This document shows positions 22,105 to 30,291 of a DNA stretch of 37,875 nucleotides, piece after piece; position 1 is the stretch's first letter; every line of letters begins with the position of its first letter. The stretch lies in the NCBI GenBank assembly GCA_024637135.1, contig JAGXFT010000005.1:1-37875 (forward strand). The letters are read 5' to 3'. The translations under genes and the position numbers were made by a program. The stretch is from Nitriliruptorales bacterium (GTDB lineage Bacteria > Actinomycetota > Nitriliruptoria > Nitriliruptorales > Nitriliruptoraceae). The notes below the pieces were generated by a model. The model worked only from the letters and a program-made list of their open reading frames with translations, was not told the origin of the DNA and did not search any database.

Positions 22105-22960
22105 TCAGTGGTCCTCGCCCTCGTCGCCGTCCACAGGGGCCTCCCAGGCGGCGTCGATGGAGGCCAGGACGTCGTCGAGGTTGTCGGGGCCGTCACCGAC
22201 GAAGTCGACCATGCCGGCCCAGAAGGCGACTTGCACGGGCTGGGGCATGAGGTCGGATCCGTCCAAGCGGACGCCTTGGTCGCTCGCCACGGCGTTGCGG
22301 ATCGCGTCTGCCACGGGGTTGGACGTGGTCCGGGTACAGCGACGTGTCCACCTCGCGATGCGGCGCCAGGTAGTTGTCGTTGGTCTGGGCTTCCGCCCAG
22401 CCTGGTCCGACGATGAACTCCAGCGCCGCGCGGACCTCGGGCCGGTCGCCCAGCGCCACGTAGTAGCCGCCGCCGACCTCCGTCCGGCGGGACGCGCCGT
22501 CGTCGACGGGCGGCGTGGGGAACGGCGCGACCTCGGATGCCCATTCCTCGAAGGTGAACCCGAAGGAGGGCTTGTGGAACAACCAGCACGATGGCGGGTC
22601 GTCCAGCAGCCCCTCCCTGGCGTCCCAGTGCCAGAGTCCGGCAGCTCGTTCGCGCCCCAGCCAGACGCGGCCCGGGGCAAGGACGAGCTCGTCGAATCGC
22701 TCGAAGGCGCGGCGGACCACCGGGTCCGAGAAGGCGATGTCGCCAGCGACCCAGGCGTCGTAGGTGTCGGGCCCCTCGGTCTGGAGCAGGATGTCCTCGA
22801 TCCAGTCCGTGCCGGGGCCACCCACTGAAGTCGTCAGGGTCCTCCGTTTCGCCATGGCACCACGGGGTCCGTCCATCGGCCTCGATCTGCGCGACCAACG
22901 CCTCGAGTTCCGACCAGGTGGAAAACAAGGTGGTCCAAGCCGGTACGTGTCGGAGTGGCC
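22105..22960 (-). pseudogene. Decayed AglE-like sugar ABC transporter solute-binding protein
   Basis: Conceptual translation in three frames gives consecutive pieces of an alpha-glucoside-type binding protein. First comes TWSELEALVAQIEADGRTPWC and DFSGWP (to about 22818); then GTDWIEDILLQTEGPDTYDAW, DIAFSDPVVRRAFERFDELVL, FIVGPGWAEA (22817 to about 22325); then NPVADAIRNAVASDQGVRLDGSDLMPQPVQVAFWAGMVDF to the stop at 22105. Frame changes fall at a CCCC run (22814-22817) and near 22318-22328; removing one base at each rejoins the protein. The N-terminal third, including signal peptide and lipobox, is missing beyond about 22960. No ABC sugar permeases are nearby, so the transporter seems lost. 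Confidence 0.8.
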
Positions 22961-23032
22961 GTGGATCCGTCGTTCGCGCGATGCCGGCGGGCGGGATGCG
23001 AGTGACTGGGCGGTATCGAGCAGCTGCCTGCA

Positions 23033-23266
23033 ATGAGTGAGACTGATCGGATTGCCTTCCTGTCGATCGCACCAACGATTCTCCCTGAGGTGGGAAGCCG
23101 GCTCATGGAGCGAACAGTCCATCCCGCCCATCAGGACCTTCACCGTGACTGGCTCGTCATGCAAGAAGGTCGCTTTGCCTACGCGCTAGAGGCCCGCGGC
23201 AGAAGCAGCACAGCGAAGATGATCATTCGCGACTACTTGGCTGCTGAGGTCGTCCTAAGCGGCTAG
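23033..23266 (+). CDS. Possible small protein, 77 aa
   Basis: An open frame from ATG 23033 giving MSETDRIAFLSIAPTILPEV and a C-terminal ARGRSSTAKMIIRDYLAAEVVL. I recognise no family. The third-position GC is visibly lower than in the neighbouring genes, which suggests recent acquisition or a non-coding frame. No ribosome-binding site is evident. Reported as tentative. Confidence 0.3.
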   Translation: MSETDRIAFLSIAPTILPEVGSRLMERTVHPAHQDLHRDWLVMQEGRFAYALEARGRSSTAKMIIRDYLAAEVVLSG

Positions 23267-23657
23267 ATGTAGTGCCAACGCGCGACCTCAGCCGGTAGCT
23301 CACATGGACGCGCCCCCGATCGTCTGAGCGGGTTCCAATCGAGCGCAGCCCGGTCCGACGTGGCCGCGTAAGTGACCGAGGGCGAGCCCGCCCAAGCTGA
23401 GGAGTCGCCGATGACAGCAGGAGCCGATCCGCCAGTCTCCGAAGACGACTGGGGCTTCGAACAGCGCGTCGAACCGGGCGGGAAGGCATCCGGGTCCGGA
23501 GCACTCCGCTGTCGCGATCCGCAAGCCTCCGATAGCCGCCTGATGGTTAGGTGGTCGACCTGCAACAGTTTCCCGTCTTCCCTTGCGAGGGATGATGGCT
23601 CCCGGCATCGTGGCGCCGAGGGCCGGCGTGAGGTGTCGCCTGTCTAAGCGCAGTCAG
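23267..23657. other. Intergenic stretch without a recognised gene
   Basis: About 390 bp between the tentative 77-aa frame and the 3' end of the TIR gene. Frames on both strands are open (for example 23372-23647 plus and 23263-23565 minus), but none has a family signature. An ATG at 23411 follows a GAGGAG yet reads into composition unlike the neighbouring genes. It could be decayed mobile or accessory DNA; I see nothing definite. Confidence 0.3.
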
Positions 23658-25088
23658 TCAAGACTGTCGCCTTGCGGTGGCCGTGTACACCGACGTCCAG
23701 GGCTCGCATGAACCGAATGGCTTCACGAGGCTGGACTGGATCACGAACTCCAAAGTGTCGCCCTCGGCCCGCCGGGCCGTCAGACGTCCCTCGGTGAGTT
23801 CCTGGGGGATCGGCTCGTCGCCACAACGCTTCGTGACGTTGGCCCCTTCGCCGACGTACTGGGTGCCGTCGTCGACGGGCTCCATGACCATGCCGACCAC
23901 CAGTGGGGGTCCGTCAACCACTGTCAGCACACACGGCGGCCCGGTGCAGTCTGGGGTCGGGACGAAGACCATCTGGCCGCCCTCGAGACTCACGTTGCTG
24001 GTCGTTTCCGGCACGTTGGACTCGAACTGGAAGTCGCTGACCACCCAAGCGCCAGCCAGTTCGATCGGCTCCGCGTCGAGGATCACCACCAGGGCGAGGG
24101 ACACGATCCCAGCACTCACCGCCGCCAGGCCGACCTTGGCCAGCCCCGACAGACGGCGCCACCAGGTTCCACGCATTGACTCCACGAGGTGCTTTGGCGA
24201 CGCGTGTCCCTGCACGTCGATGTTGGCGATGCTGTCGTTGACGAGACTGACGTCGCCCGTGGTTGCACCCTTCGCGCCCGCGGCGAGTCGAGAACCGGCC
24301 AGCGCGAGGGCTCCACCGGCGGTCACCAACGCCACCCGCTCGCCGGAGCGTGACTCGGCCACCGCACGAAAACGCGCGGCCATCGTTGGACTGGGTTCCG
24401 TTGCCAGCAGGATGATCCCGGGCCATCGGCGCGCGGCATCGGCAACCGGAATGGCCCGGAGACCACCAGGGTTGGTGACCGTCTGGGTCAGGGTTCGCGT
24501 CGACAGCAGATCCGCCTCGCGAAGTTCGTCGACGAGGCGGTCCAGCGCCGCCTGCCCGACGTCGGTGTCGTCGGCCACTACGAGCAGGGTGTCTGCCTGG
24601 TCGTCCTGAAAGGCGATCCAGCAGGCCGTGAGGATGGCCTGGTAGACGGGTTCGTAGGTCGCGCGGCGATTCAGGGTGACACCGTGAACTCGCCCCAGGT
24701 CGGTCAACTCGGGGGGCAGTTCCTCGACAGGGAGCCGGTCCAGGTCCACCAGGACGGGCAGGACCCGGGTGTGCTCCAAGGCGTACTGCACCTCTCGACG
24801 GACCCAATCACTCTGGTCGTGCACGCATCGCCGGTGGCTCCCGTCCGCAGGACAGCCCAGCCATGCTGCCCCGACCAGGGCCACCACGAGTTGCGACTCA
24901 CGCAGGTGCTCGCCGATGGCGGCGACCCAGTCCTCCAACACGCTGTTGTCCGTGGGCGCGAAGTAGACCTCGTCGAGTCCCAGGTCGGCCTTCAGCTCTC
25001 GCGCCAGGGTGACCGCGACGTCCTCTGCGTCGCCGCTGCGGTAGGAGATGAACGCCCGTACCCGGGATTGGTCGTCAGCGCCAGACAC
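23658..25088 (-). CDS. Membrane TIR-domain protein with extracytoplasmic C-terminal domain
   Basis: A 476-aa protein. Residues 10-155 are a TIR domain: RAFISYRSGDAEDVA (box 1-like), DEVYFAPTD, LVVALVGAAW, and SDWVRREV with W95 and E99, the position of the catalytic Glu in NAD-cleaving TIRs. Residues 165-270 form a second alpha/beta unit (TLLVVADDTDVG, GIILLATEPSP, RVALVTAGGALALAG). One hydrophobic segment spans 317-337. The remaining ~140 residues, predicted outside, are beta-rich with four cysteines (PDCTGPPC, KRCG, GSCEPW). Start is GTG 25088 with an AGGGG upstream. A TIR output inside joined to an external domain suggests a receptor for signalling or defence; that role is inference. No partner gene is obvious. 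Confidence 0.8.
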   Translation of the reverse strand: MSGADDQSRVRAFISYRSGDAEDVAVTLARELKADLGLDEVYFAPTDNSVLEDWVAAIGEHLRESQLVVALVGAAWLGCPADGSHRRCVHDQSDWVRREVQYALEHTRVLPVLVDLDRLPVEELPPELTDLGRVHGVTLNRRATYEPVYQAILTACWIAFQDDQADTLLVVADDTDVGQAALDRLVDELREADLLSTRTLTQTVTNPGGLRAIPVADAARRWPGIILLATEPSPTMAARFRAVAESRSGERVALVTAGGALALAGSRLAAGAKGATTGDVSLVNDSIANIDVQGHASPKHLVESMRGTWWRRLSGLAKVGLAAVSAGIVSLALVVILDAEPIELAGAWVVSDFQFESNVPETTSNVSLEGGQMVFVPTPDCTGPPCVLTVVDGPPLVVGMVMEPVDDGTQYVGEGANVTKRCGDEPIPQELTEGRLTARRAEGDTLEFVIQSSLVKPFGSCEPWTSVYTATARRQS

Positions 25089-25169
25089 GATCTCGACCCC
25101 TGACTCGGGATTGCTACCACGATATCCATCGTCGCCTGCGACACCGATGTAGAGTTCTCAGGATCGCCC

Positions 25170-25445
25170 GTGCCGGTCAACGCAAGGCCACACCACATTG
25201 TCGAGAAGGTCGGCCCCGGGCTGCCCCGTGCCCATCATCTCGAGAGGGCCCCGTTCAACGGCCACCGACTCGACTTCGACTTCGGCGCGATGCGCACGGC
25301 ATCCAGCCTCCGCGTGCAACACGGCGAACGGGGCCTCGACCTGGTCCGTGCCGTACATGGCCAGCCAGCCCTCCTGGGCGACATCCCCACCTCGAGCGCG
25401 GTGGTCCTCCAACTCCCCAAGCCCCGGCACAACGATCAGCAATGA
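25170..25445 (+). CDS. Possible small protein, 91 aa
   Basis: An open frame from GTG 25170, with AGGA seven bases upstream, encoding a 91-aa product with FNGHRLDFDFGAMRTASSL in the middle. Most third positions are G or C (about four in five), as expected for a gene of this genome, but a minus-strand frame (25158-25457) is nearly as good. I recognise no family in either. It is divergent from the TIR gene, 81 bp away, and could be its partner. The repeat-rich sequence hit by the IS starts about 70 bp after its stop. Confidence 0.35.
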   Translation: MPVNARPHHIVEKVGPGLPRAHHLERAPFNGHRLDFDFGAMRTASSLRVQHGERGLDLVRAVHGQPALLGDIPTSSAVVLQLPKPRHNDQQ

Positions 25446-25514
25446 CATGACGGGCACGCTCCCATGCCGCAGTCGACATCCGACGATCTCAGCCTCCCGC
25501 GCGATCCTCTGGTA

Positions 25515-25567
25515 TCTGCCGATCTCGACACTCGCTGGAGGCGCTTCCGCGGCATCGCCAGTCCTAG
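25515..25567. repeat. Dispersed repeat, left part, interrupted by the IS
   Basis: GATCTCGACACTCGCTGGAG and the bases around it (25521-25548) match the core GGGATCTCGCCACTCT of the repeat family at 27275, 29346 and 35371. The IS1380 copy begins at 25568; joining 25567 to 27276 restores CCTAGGAGATC, which parallels CCTCGGAGATC in the uninterrupted copy near 35370. Confidence 0.55.
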
Positions 25568-25588
25568 CCCTGATGTTTCAGGTTCTGG
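25568..25588 (+). repeat. IS1380 left terminal inverted repeat
   Basis: CCCTGATGTTTCAGGTTCTG; matches the right end over about 19 positions with one base missing (CA-GG against CACGG). Confidence 0.85.
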
Positions 25589-25735
25589 CTGGCGCGGGGG
25601 TCTGACGGGAGTGTCGGGGTGGGGGCTGGTGAGTTCGTCGTCGGTGGTGGCGGGTGGGGCGGTTGTGGCAGGCCGAGGTCGACGTCGGGGACGTCGGCGT
25701 GGTGGATATCGGTTGTCAAGGAACGACAGTGTGGG

Positions 25736-27196
25736 TCAGCCGGGGGCGGGTGCGGGCAGGGCCCGGAGTCGGCGGAACGCGGCGAGCAGCACGGGGGTGT
25801 AGGGCCAGTCGATGGGCAGGTGCAGGGTGCGGCGACGGCCGCTGGTGGTGAAGTGTCCCGCGACGTGGAGAAGTTGGTAGCGCAACACCCGCGGCTCGGC
25901 GATCGCATGCCGGCCGGGCAGCGTCAGCCGTTGGGTGAGGGTGAGCAGGTCCGCGGCGAGCATCACGATCTGGGTGTAGATCTGGTTGCGGTCGAAGGTG
26001 TCGCACGGCATCGTCGACAGGCCGGTGCTTTTCACGCAACGGATGCGGTCCTCGACTCGTGCGTGGGCACGATGACGGACATCGAGCGCGGCGATGTCCG
26101 GGTCGGTCTGGTCGGTCAGAAACGCGGTGAACCGGAACCCGTCGATGTCGTCGAAGGTCTGCTGCGCGCCGGGGTGGAGCGGCTCACGACGCACGATCAC
26201 CCGTGACCGTGTCGGCCACGACGTGAGGTTGACCAGATCGGTGATCTCGATCACCGCGGCTCCCTCACGGATCTTGCCGTTGGGCCGTCGTGCCGGAATC
26301 CACCGACGGTCCAGGTCGTCCGGGGTGGTGGTGTGGAGCTGGTGGGTGGCGGTGCGGGTAGCTTCTTTGAACGCCCACCCCACCGAATACTGCACGTCCA
26401 GGGTGCGGCAGTGGTCGAGCAGCCCGGTCACCGCAGCAGCGGTGTCGCCACGCATCAACACCCGTGTCTGGTCGGGAAGGACCGGCAGCTGCGCCAACGC
26501 ACGATCCACGATGGTGATCTGGTCGGTGGTGTTGTTCGCGCCGGCGTTGCCGCGCCGCAGCTCGGCTGCGAGCGCTTCTCCGGTGCCGTCGTCGCGGTCC
26601 AGCCAGGCGGTCATCGGATGGAACCCCCACGTGCGTTTGTAGGTCTTGCCGGCACCGTCCTTTTCGTCGGAATGGGCGATCACCAAGGTGGCATCGATGT
26701 CGATGCACACCGGCGCTGCCGTGTCCGGATCGTCGCGGACGGAGGTGACGCAGGCCGGTTCGGCGCCGGCCTGCCACGCGGCGACGCGCACCTGTGCGCG
26801 GGCGGTGTCCAACGCGACCACCGACACGTCGACGTTGTCGGCAAGAGCGGCGATGGTGCGGGTCACCGTCGACGCGGACGCGACCGTTCCGAACAGGCCT
26901 GCTTGGCCGCGCAGGACTTCCAGATGTCGCAGCCGTGTGCCGCCATCGGCAAGCATCACCGCCAGATCGGTCACGACCGTTCCCGGCCGGTGGATCGCAC
27001 GCGGGCGACACCCGTGCGTGGCCTGGCGGAGCAGCCGTTCCACGTCCAGATGTCGAGCCACCCCCACGACCAGACCGGTCCCGGCGCGGGACACCAACCC
27101 GCGTCCATCGCCGGATACATCGAATCGTGCTGCACGCCGGATAGTCTTCACCCTCAAGGTGAGCCCTTCTGCTTTTGTGACTGTTGGCTTGAACAC
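25736..27196 (-). CDS. IS1380-family transposase
   Basis: A 486-aa DDE transposase that cuts and joins the element ends. Likely catalytic residues are D168 in CIDIDATLV, D251 in VLMRGDTAAAV, and E382 in ARVEDRIRCVKSTG, followed by the DRNQIYTQIVMLAADLL helix typical of this group. Length is normal for IS1380 enzymes (about 450-500 aa). The frame starts at GTG 27196, within 76 bp of the right end of the element, and shows no interruption. No recognised passenger gene lies in the 168 bp between its stop and the left end. Confidence 0.92.
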   Translation of the reverse strand: MFKPTVTKAEGLTLRVKTIRRAARFDVSGDGRGLVSRAGTGLVVGVARHLDVERLLRQATHGCRPRAIHRPGTVVTDLAVMLADGGTRLRHLEVLRGQAGLFGTVASASTVTRTIAALADNVDVSVVALDTARAQVRVAAWQAGAEPACVTSVRDDPDTAAPVCIDIDATLVIAHSDEKDGAGKTYKRTWGFHPMTAWLDRDDGTGEALAAELRRGNAGANNTTDQITIVDRALAQLPVLPDQTRVLMRGDTAAAVTGLLDHCRTLDVQYSVGWAFKEATRTATHQLHTTTPDDLDRRWIPARRPNGKIREGAAVIEITDLVNLTSWPTRSRVIVRREPLHPGAQQTFDDIDGFRFTAFLTDQTDPDIAALDVRHRAHARVEDRIRCVKSTGLSTMPCDTFDRNQIYTQIVMLAADLLTLTQRLTLPGRHAIAEPRVLRYQLLHVAGHFTTSGRRRTLHLPIDWPYTPVLLAAFRRLRALPAPAPG

Positions 27197-27248
27197 TCAC
27201 AGTCTGCACCAGCAGAAGGGTTTTCCTGTGGAACCGACGTCATCAACC

Positions 27249-27271
27249 CCGAGAACCGTGAAACATCAGGG
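27249..27271 (-). repeat. IS1380 right terminal inverted repeat
   Basis: Read on the minus strand from 27271: CCCTGATGTTTCACGGTTCT. CTAG follows at 27272-27275. Confidence 0.85.
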
Positions 27272-27274
27272 CTA

Positions 27275-27400
27275 GGAGATCCGCTGATCCCGCCACTCGA
27301 GCGAATCTCCGACTGGACCTATGAGAGCTCGGGATCTCACCACGTCGTTAGGGCGTCCGCGAACCCTCTGATAGCTACGGGTTCTCGGGGATTGCCGATA
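27275..27400. repeat. Dispersed repeat units right of the IS
   Basis: Bases 27275-27328 match 35371-35424 at 52 of 54 positions. Two further divergent units follow (GCTCGGGATCTCACCACG; GGGTTCTCGGGGATTGCCGA), and GAACCC...GGGTTC forms a short stem. The block occupies the interval between the IS and the 3' end of the APH-like gene, which has no other gene. Confidence 0.7.
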
Positions 27401-27411
27401 TGCGGTCTTGT

Positions 27412-28545
27412 TCAGGCGATCCGATCTGCGACCCCGAGGGCCAGGTCGAGGCCGAAGCGGCACGTGAGGGCGCGGCGGGTCAGCAGCTCGTGCCGGGCGG
27501 CCTGATCGAGGTCGGCACGGTGATCGAGGATCAGGGCCGAGAACACCGACCTGACCGCAAGCGCGATCGCCCATCCGGCCTCGACGTGCTGGGGGTCGAC
27601 ACTCACCCCCTCGTCGGCCAGCCCGTCGCAGTAGGCGGGCAGCAGCACCGCCTGGATCGCGTCGAGGTCGCGTCCGGTCGCCACCCCGGACTCAAAGCGA
27701 CCCGCGAGCAGTTGGCTGAGGTCACTGCCGAGTGGGGCCGCGCAGACGTAGCTGAGGTCGATGGCGACGATGTCGCCGGATCCGGGCTCGTGCAGGTTGT
27801 CGGGGGTGGCGTCTCCGTGCCCGAGGGCGTGCGGAAGCTCCTCGTACATCTCGACGAGGACCGGCGCGACCTCGGCGAGCCTGCGCAAGTCACCTCGCAG
27901 GTCTCCGTGCTCGGCGGTCACCGCACGCAACGCCGGTGTCTCCCACAAGGCATCGTCGCCAAGTGCGGGGATGTCGGCGTGGCTGATCTTGCCGTGGAAC
28001 AGTTGCGCCATCGATCGACGGCGGACACCCAACTGCTCGACGGCGCGCTGCTCGGACCAGCGACCGGCGAGCCGGCCGAGGTGAGCGGAGGTTCGCCGGT
28101 AGCGGGGGACATCCCAGGGGGTCGTGTCGTCGACCTCCTCGAGCCAGAGCGTGATCCGCTCGTCGATCTCGTCGATCGCGTACAGCGTCGGTAGCCGCAG
28201 GTCCCCCGGTAGATCACCGGACAGCGGACCGGTGTAGATCCGCGGTTCGTCCTGCCAGTCCAGCGCCCGCCGGACCTCCTCATGGAAGACCGGCGGGATC
28301 TGGTCCCACGCCGGAGCGTGCCACGCCGGCCGCAGGGTCTTGGCGAAGACCCGCCATGGGGTGCCGTCGGTCAGCGTCCCCCACACGTGGGTCAACGCCG
28401 CGGTGGTCATGTTCTCGACCCGGTGGGCTGCCGGTCGGGCATCGACCGTGGCGATCTGGGCGTCGCCCCGTCCGGTCGCACGACGGACGACCTCCGCGAG
28501 CCGGTCCTGGTCCAGGGAGATGCCGTCCACGGCCGCTGCGGTCAT
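27412..28545 (-). CDS. Aminoglycoside phosphotransferase (APH)-family kinase
   Basis: A 377-aa protein of the APH/choline-kinase fold, cytosolic. The Brenner-type catalytic motif is LGHGDATPDN (H243, D245, N250), and the metal-binding Asp is in IVAIDLSYV (D263). A candidate ATP-anchoring Lys is K69 in RVFAKTLRP. Members phosphorylate antibiotics, choline, homoserine or other hydroxyl compounds, so substrate and any resistance role cannot be stated. ATG 28545 is preceded by GGAGG with five-base spacing, better than the Met-rich alternatives further upstream. It is divergent from a MarR-type gene across an operator-like inverted repeat, a layout usual for a regulator and its target. Confidence 0.85.
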   Translation of the reverse strand: MTAAAVDGISLDQDRLAEVVRRATGRGDAQIATVDARPAAHRVENMTTAALTHVWGTLTDGTPWRVFAKTLRPAWHAPAWDQIPPVFHEEVRRALDWQDEPRIYTGPLSGDLPGDLRLPTLYAIDEIDERITLWLEEVDDTTPWDVPRYRRTSAHLGRLAGRWSEQRAVEQLGVRRRSMAQLFHGKISHADIPALGDDALWETPALRAVTAEHGDLRGDLRRLAEVAPVLVEMYEELPHALGHGDATPDNLHEPGSGDIVAIDLSYVCAAPLGSDLSQLLAGRFESGVATGRDLDAIQAVLLPAYCDGLADEGVSVDPQHVEAGWAIALAVRSVFSALILDHRADLDQAARHELLTRRALTCRFGLDLALGVADRIA

Positions 28546-28591
28546 CGTCGCCTCCATCATCATCTGCATGTCACGCGACCACCCCCGAGCC

Positions 28592-28640
28592 GTTGACAAT
28601 ACCGTAAACGTGGTAGACTACTTCTGTCAACCACGTTTAC
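28592..28640. promoter_or_regulatory. Operator-like inverted repeats and TTGACA box between APH and MarR genes
   Basis: A perfect 10-bp inverted repeat GTAAACGTGG (28604-28613) and CCACGTTTAC (28631-28640) with 17 bp between. Both arms are followed by TAGACT. A second pair GTTGACA (28592-28598) and TGTCAAC (28625-28631) interlocks with it. TTGACA (28593-28598) with TAGACT at 28614-28619, 15 bp apart, may be a rightward promoter inside the site. MarR binding here would control both genes. Confidence 0.65.
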
Positions 28641-28670
28641 TAGACTGCGTCGTGTCCCGTCGCTGGAGGT

Positions 28671-29168
28671 GTGCCGATTCCCTCACCGAGCCACCCGATC
28701 TCGCTCCACGTGCTGGACGCCGTCGAGTGGTTCCAACGTCGCCTCGATGCCGAGTTCCGCGCACACCGTGAGGACAGCGACAATCCCGTCACTCGGGGAT
28801 CGCAGGGGCGGATCCTGCACCTGTTGCCCCAGGACGGGGCACGCCCGACCGACCTCGCGGCAGGCGGCTGGATCACCAAGCAGGCCATCGGTCAGCGTGT
28901 GCGCGAGTTGGAGGAGATGGGACTTGCCCAGACCGACCCGGACCCCGACGACGGTCGGGCGATCATCGTGCGTCGGACACCGGCCGGCGACCGCATGGCC
29001 GCAGACATCCTCGAGGCGATCGCTGCGGTCGAGCGGTCGTGGGCCGAGGAGGTCGGCGAGAAGCGCTACGCGACCTTCCGTGCCGTCCTCGATGAACTCG
29101 GAGCCGACCACGCGCCTGCCCTGCCAGACCGACAGGCCGCCGCCCCATCCGACAGGGACCCCACGTGA
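28671..29168 (+). CDS. MarR-type winged-helix transcriptional regulator
   Basis: A 165-aa DNA-binding protein. An N-terminal dimerisation helix (LHVLDAVEWFQRRLDAEFRAH) is followed by the winged HTH: RILHLLPQDGARPTDLAAGG, the recognition helix WITKQAIGQRVRELEEMGL, and the wing DPDPDDGRAIIVRRTPAG, a close match to the usual D-x-R-D-x-R-A pattern of MarR wings. A C-terminal helix (AVERSWAEEVGE) completes the dimer. Start GTG 28671 is the first possible in this frame after a stop at 28641. A GGAGG lies only one base before it, unusually close, so weak initiation or a slightly different start is possible. It probably represses itself and the divergent APH-like kinase through the inverted repeat between them. 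Confidence 0.85.
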   Translation: MPIPSPSHPISLHVLDAVEWFQRRLDAEFRAHREDSDNPVTRGSQGRILHLLPQDGARPTDLAAGGWITKQAIGQRVRELEEMGLAQTDPDPDDGRAIIVRRTPAGDRMAADILEAIAAVERSWAEEVGEKRYATFRAVLDELGADHAPALPDRQAAAPSDRDPT

Positions 29169-29289
29169 TCCGGGCATGGAGCCGAGCATCATTATGGGCG
29201 CTCCGCCAACCCACAGTCCCCGCCCACGACCACGGTTGTCGCCGACTCGATCAGACAAGCTGCATCGCTCAGCCGCCGCGGTCCCCCAG

Positions 29290-29420
29290 GCACTCATACA
29301 TACCCCGGGGATCTCCGACAACTGTCCCGCCCCCGCGAGCCCTGTGAGATCTGGGGGATCTCGCCACTTTCGGGGAGCGGGCTCGGGACGTCGGAGAGTT
29401 GCGGGATCTTCGATGGCAGC
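29290..29420. repeat. Dispersed repeat and imperfect long hairpin after the MarR gene
   Basis: This lies in the 430-bp gene-free interval 29169-29598. GAGATC-TGGGG-GATCTC (29346-29362) forms the tip; outside it GAGCCC faces GGGCTC and CTCCGAC faces GTCGGAG in an interrupted long stem. The right arm GGGGATCTCGCCACTTTCGG is a unit of the repeat family. A TTGACA at 29456 and TAGGAT at 29512 lie further on but are too far apart to be one promoter. The rest of the interval shows nothing else. Confidence 0.5.
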
Positions 29421-29598
29421 GACTGGCGCACGAGCGATGCGAGATCGCGAGGACCTTGACAGTCACGACCCGGACTCAGAAGCGGGTCGGCGGACCCTGC
29501 ATCGGGCACATGTAGGATTGCCACGCAACTGCCACGGGGTACCTGCATGGTGGCGGCGGCTCGCAACGCGGGTGCCACCGGGGGAGGAGTCCGGCAGG

Positions 29599-30291
29599 AT
29601 GCTTGCCTATCGCGTACTTGGCGACGTGCAGGCCCTCCACGATGGGGAGGACCTGCACGTCGGCGGCGCACGCCAGCGCAGGTTGCTTGCGATGCTGTTG
29701 GTGCACCGCAATGAGACGGTGTCGACGCATCGACTGGTCGATGCCGTCTTCGCCGGTCATCCGACACCGGCTGCCGAGACGACGTTGCGCAGCTACGTCG
29801 CACGGTTGCGTCGCGTACTCCACGTCGGTGTGGACGAGCCCGTGCTCGACACCCGTGCCCCCGGGTACGTGTTGTGGGTGTCCGACGACGCGATCGACGC
29901 GGGTGTCTTCGAGGAGTCGGTGGCGAGGGGTCGCGGCCGGCGAGCCGACGACGACCCGATCGGCGCGGCGGCGGTCCTGCGCGAGGCCTTGGCTGGCTGG
30001 GGCGGCCAGCCCTACCCGGAGTTCGCCGACGAGGATTGGGTTCGTCCCGCGGTCCAGCGGCTCAACCAACTCCGACTGGCCGCCGAAGACCATCTGCTGG
30101 ACGCCGAGCTCGACTGTGGCCTGGACACGGAGCTGGTGGCGCGGCTCGAGGGGCCTCGTCGCCCGCAACCCTCTCCGGGAGTCGTTCCGGTCCAAGCTCA
30201 TGACGGCCCTGTACCGCGGCGGACAACAGGTCGAGGCCCTGCGGGTCGTGCAGGACTACCGCGACGTCCTGGCCTCAGACCTCGGGCTTGA
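29599..30291 (+). CDS. Open segment 1 of the broken SARP gene: wHTH and BTAD
   Basis: As it stands the sequence can yield a 230-aa product. Residues 1-185 are genuine (MLAYRVLGDVQALHDGEDLH, VDAVFAGHPTPAAETTLRSYVARLRRVL, APGYVLWVSDDAIDAGVFE); after VARLEG the frame is wrong and gives an Arg/Pro-rich tail. A free DNA-binding piece might still be made. Confidence 0.5.
   Translation: MLAYRVLGDVQALHDGEDLHVGGARQRRLLAMLLVHRNETVSTHRLVDAVFAGHPTPAAETTLRSYVARLRRVLHVGVDEPVLDTRAPGYVLWVSDDAIDAGVFEESVARGRGRRADDDPIGAAAVLREALAGWGGQPYPEFADEDWVRPAVQRLNQLRLAAEDHLLDAELDCGLDTELVARLEGPRRPQPSPGVVPVQAHDGPVPRRTTGRGPAGRAGLPRRPGLRPRA

Larger units (their letters stand above)
25568..27271 (-). mobile_element. IS1380-family insertion sequence, 1704 bp, apparently complete
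   Basis: The element is bounded by inverted repeats beginning CCCTGATGTTTCA at both ends and flanked by the 4-bp direct repeat CTAG (25564-25567 and 27272-27275), the target duplication. It holds one intact transposase gene on the minus strand. Length, single gene and ~4-bp duplication fit the IS1380 family. Transposase frame and ends look intact, so the element may still be active. Confidence 0.88.

Noticed and set aside
23263-23565. A 100-aa minus-strand frame between the tentative 77-aa gene and the TIR gene
   Set aside because: A weak resemblance at its C-terminus to small Cys-rich proteins was noticed, but the cysteine pattern is incomplete and there is no RBS.
25158-25457. A 99-aa minus-strand frame opposite the tentative 91-aa gene
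   Set aside because: It has no family signature and slightly poorer third-position GC than the plus-strand frame. It cannot be excluded, but I list only the better one.
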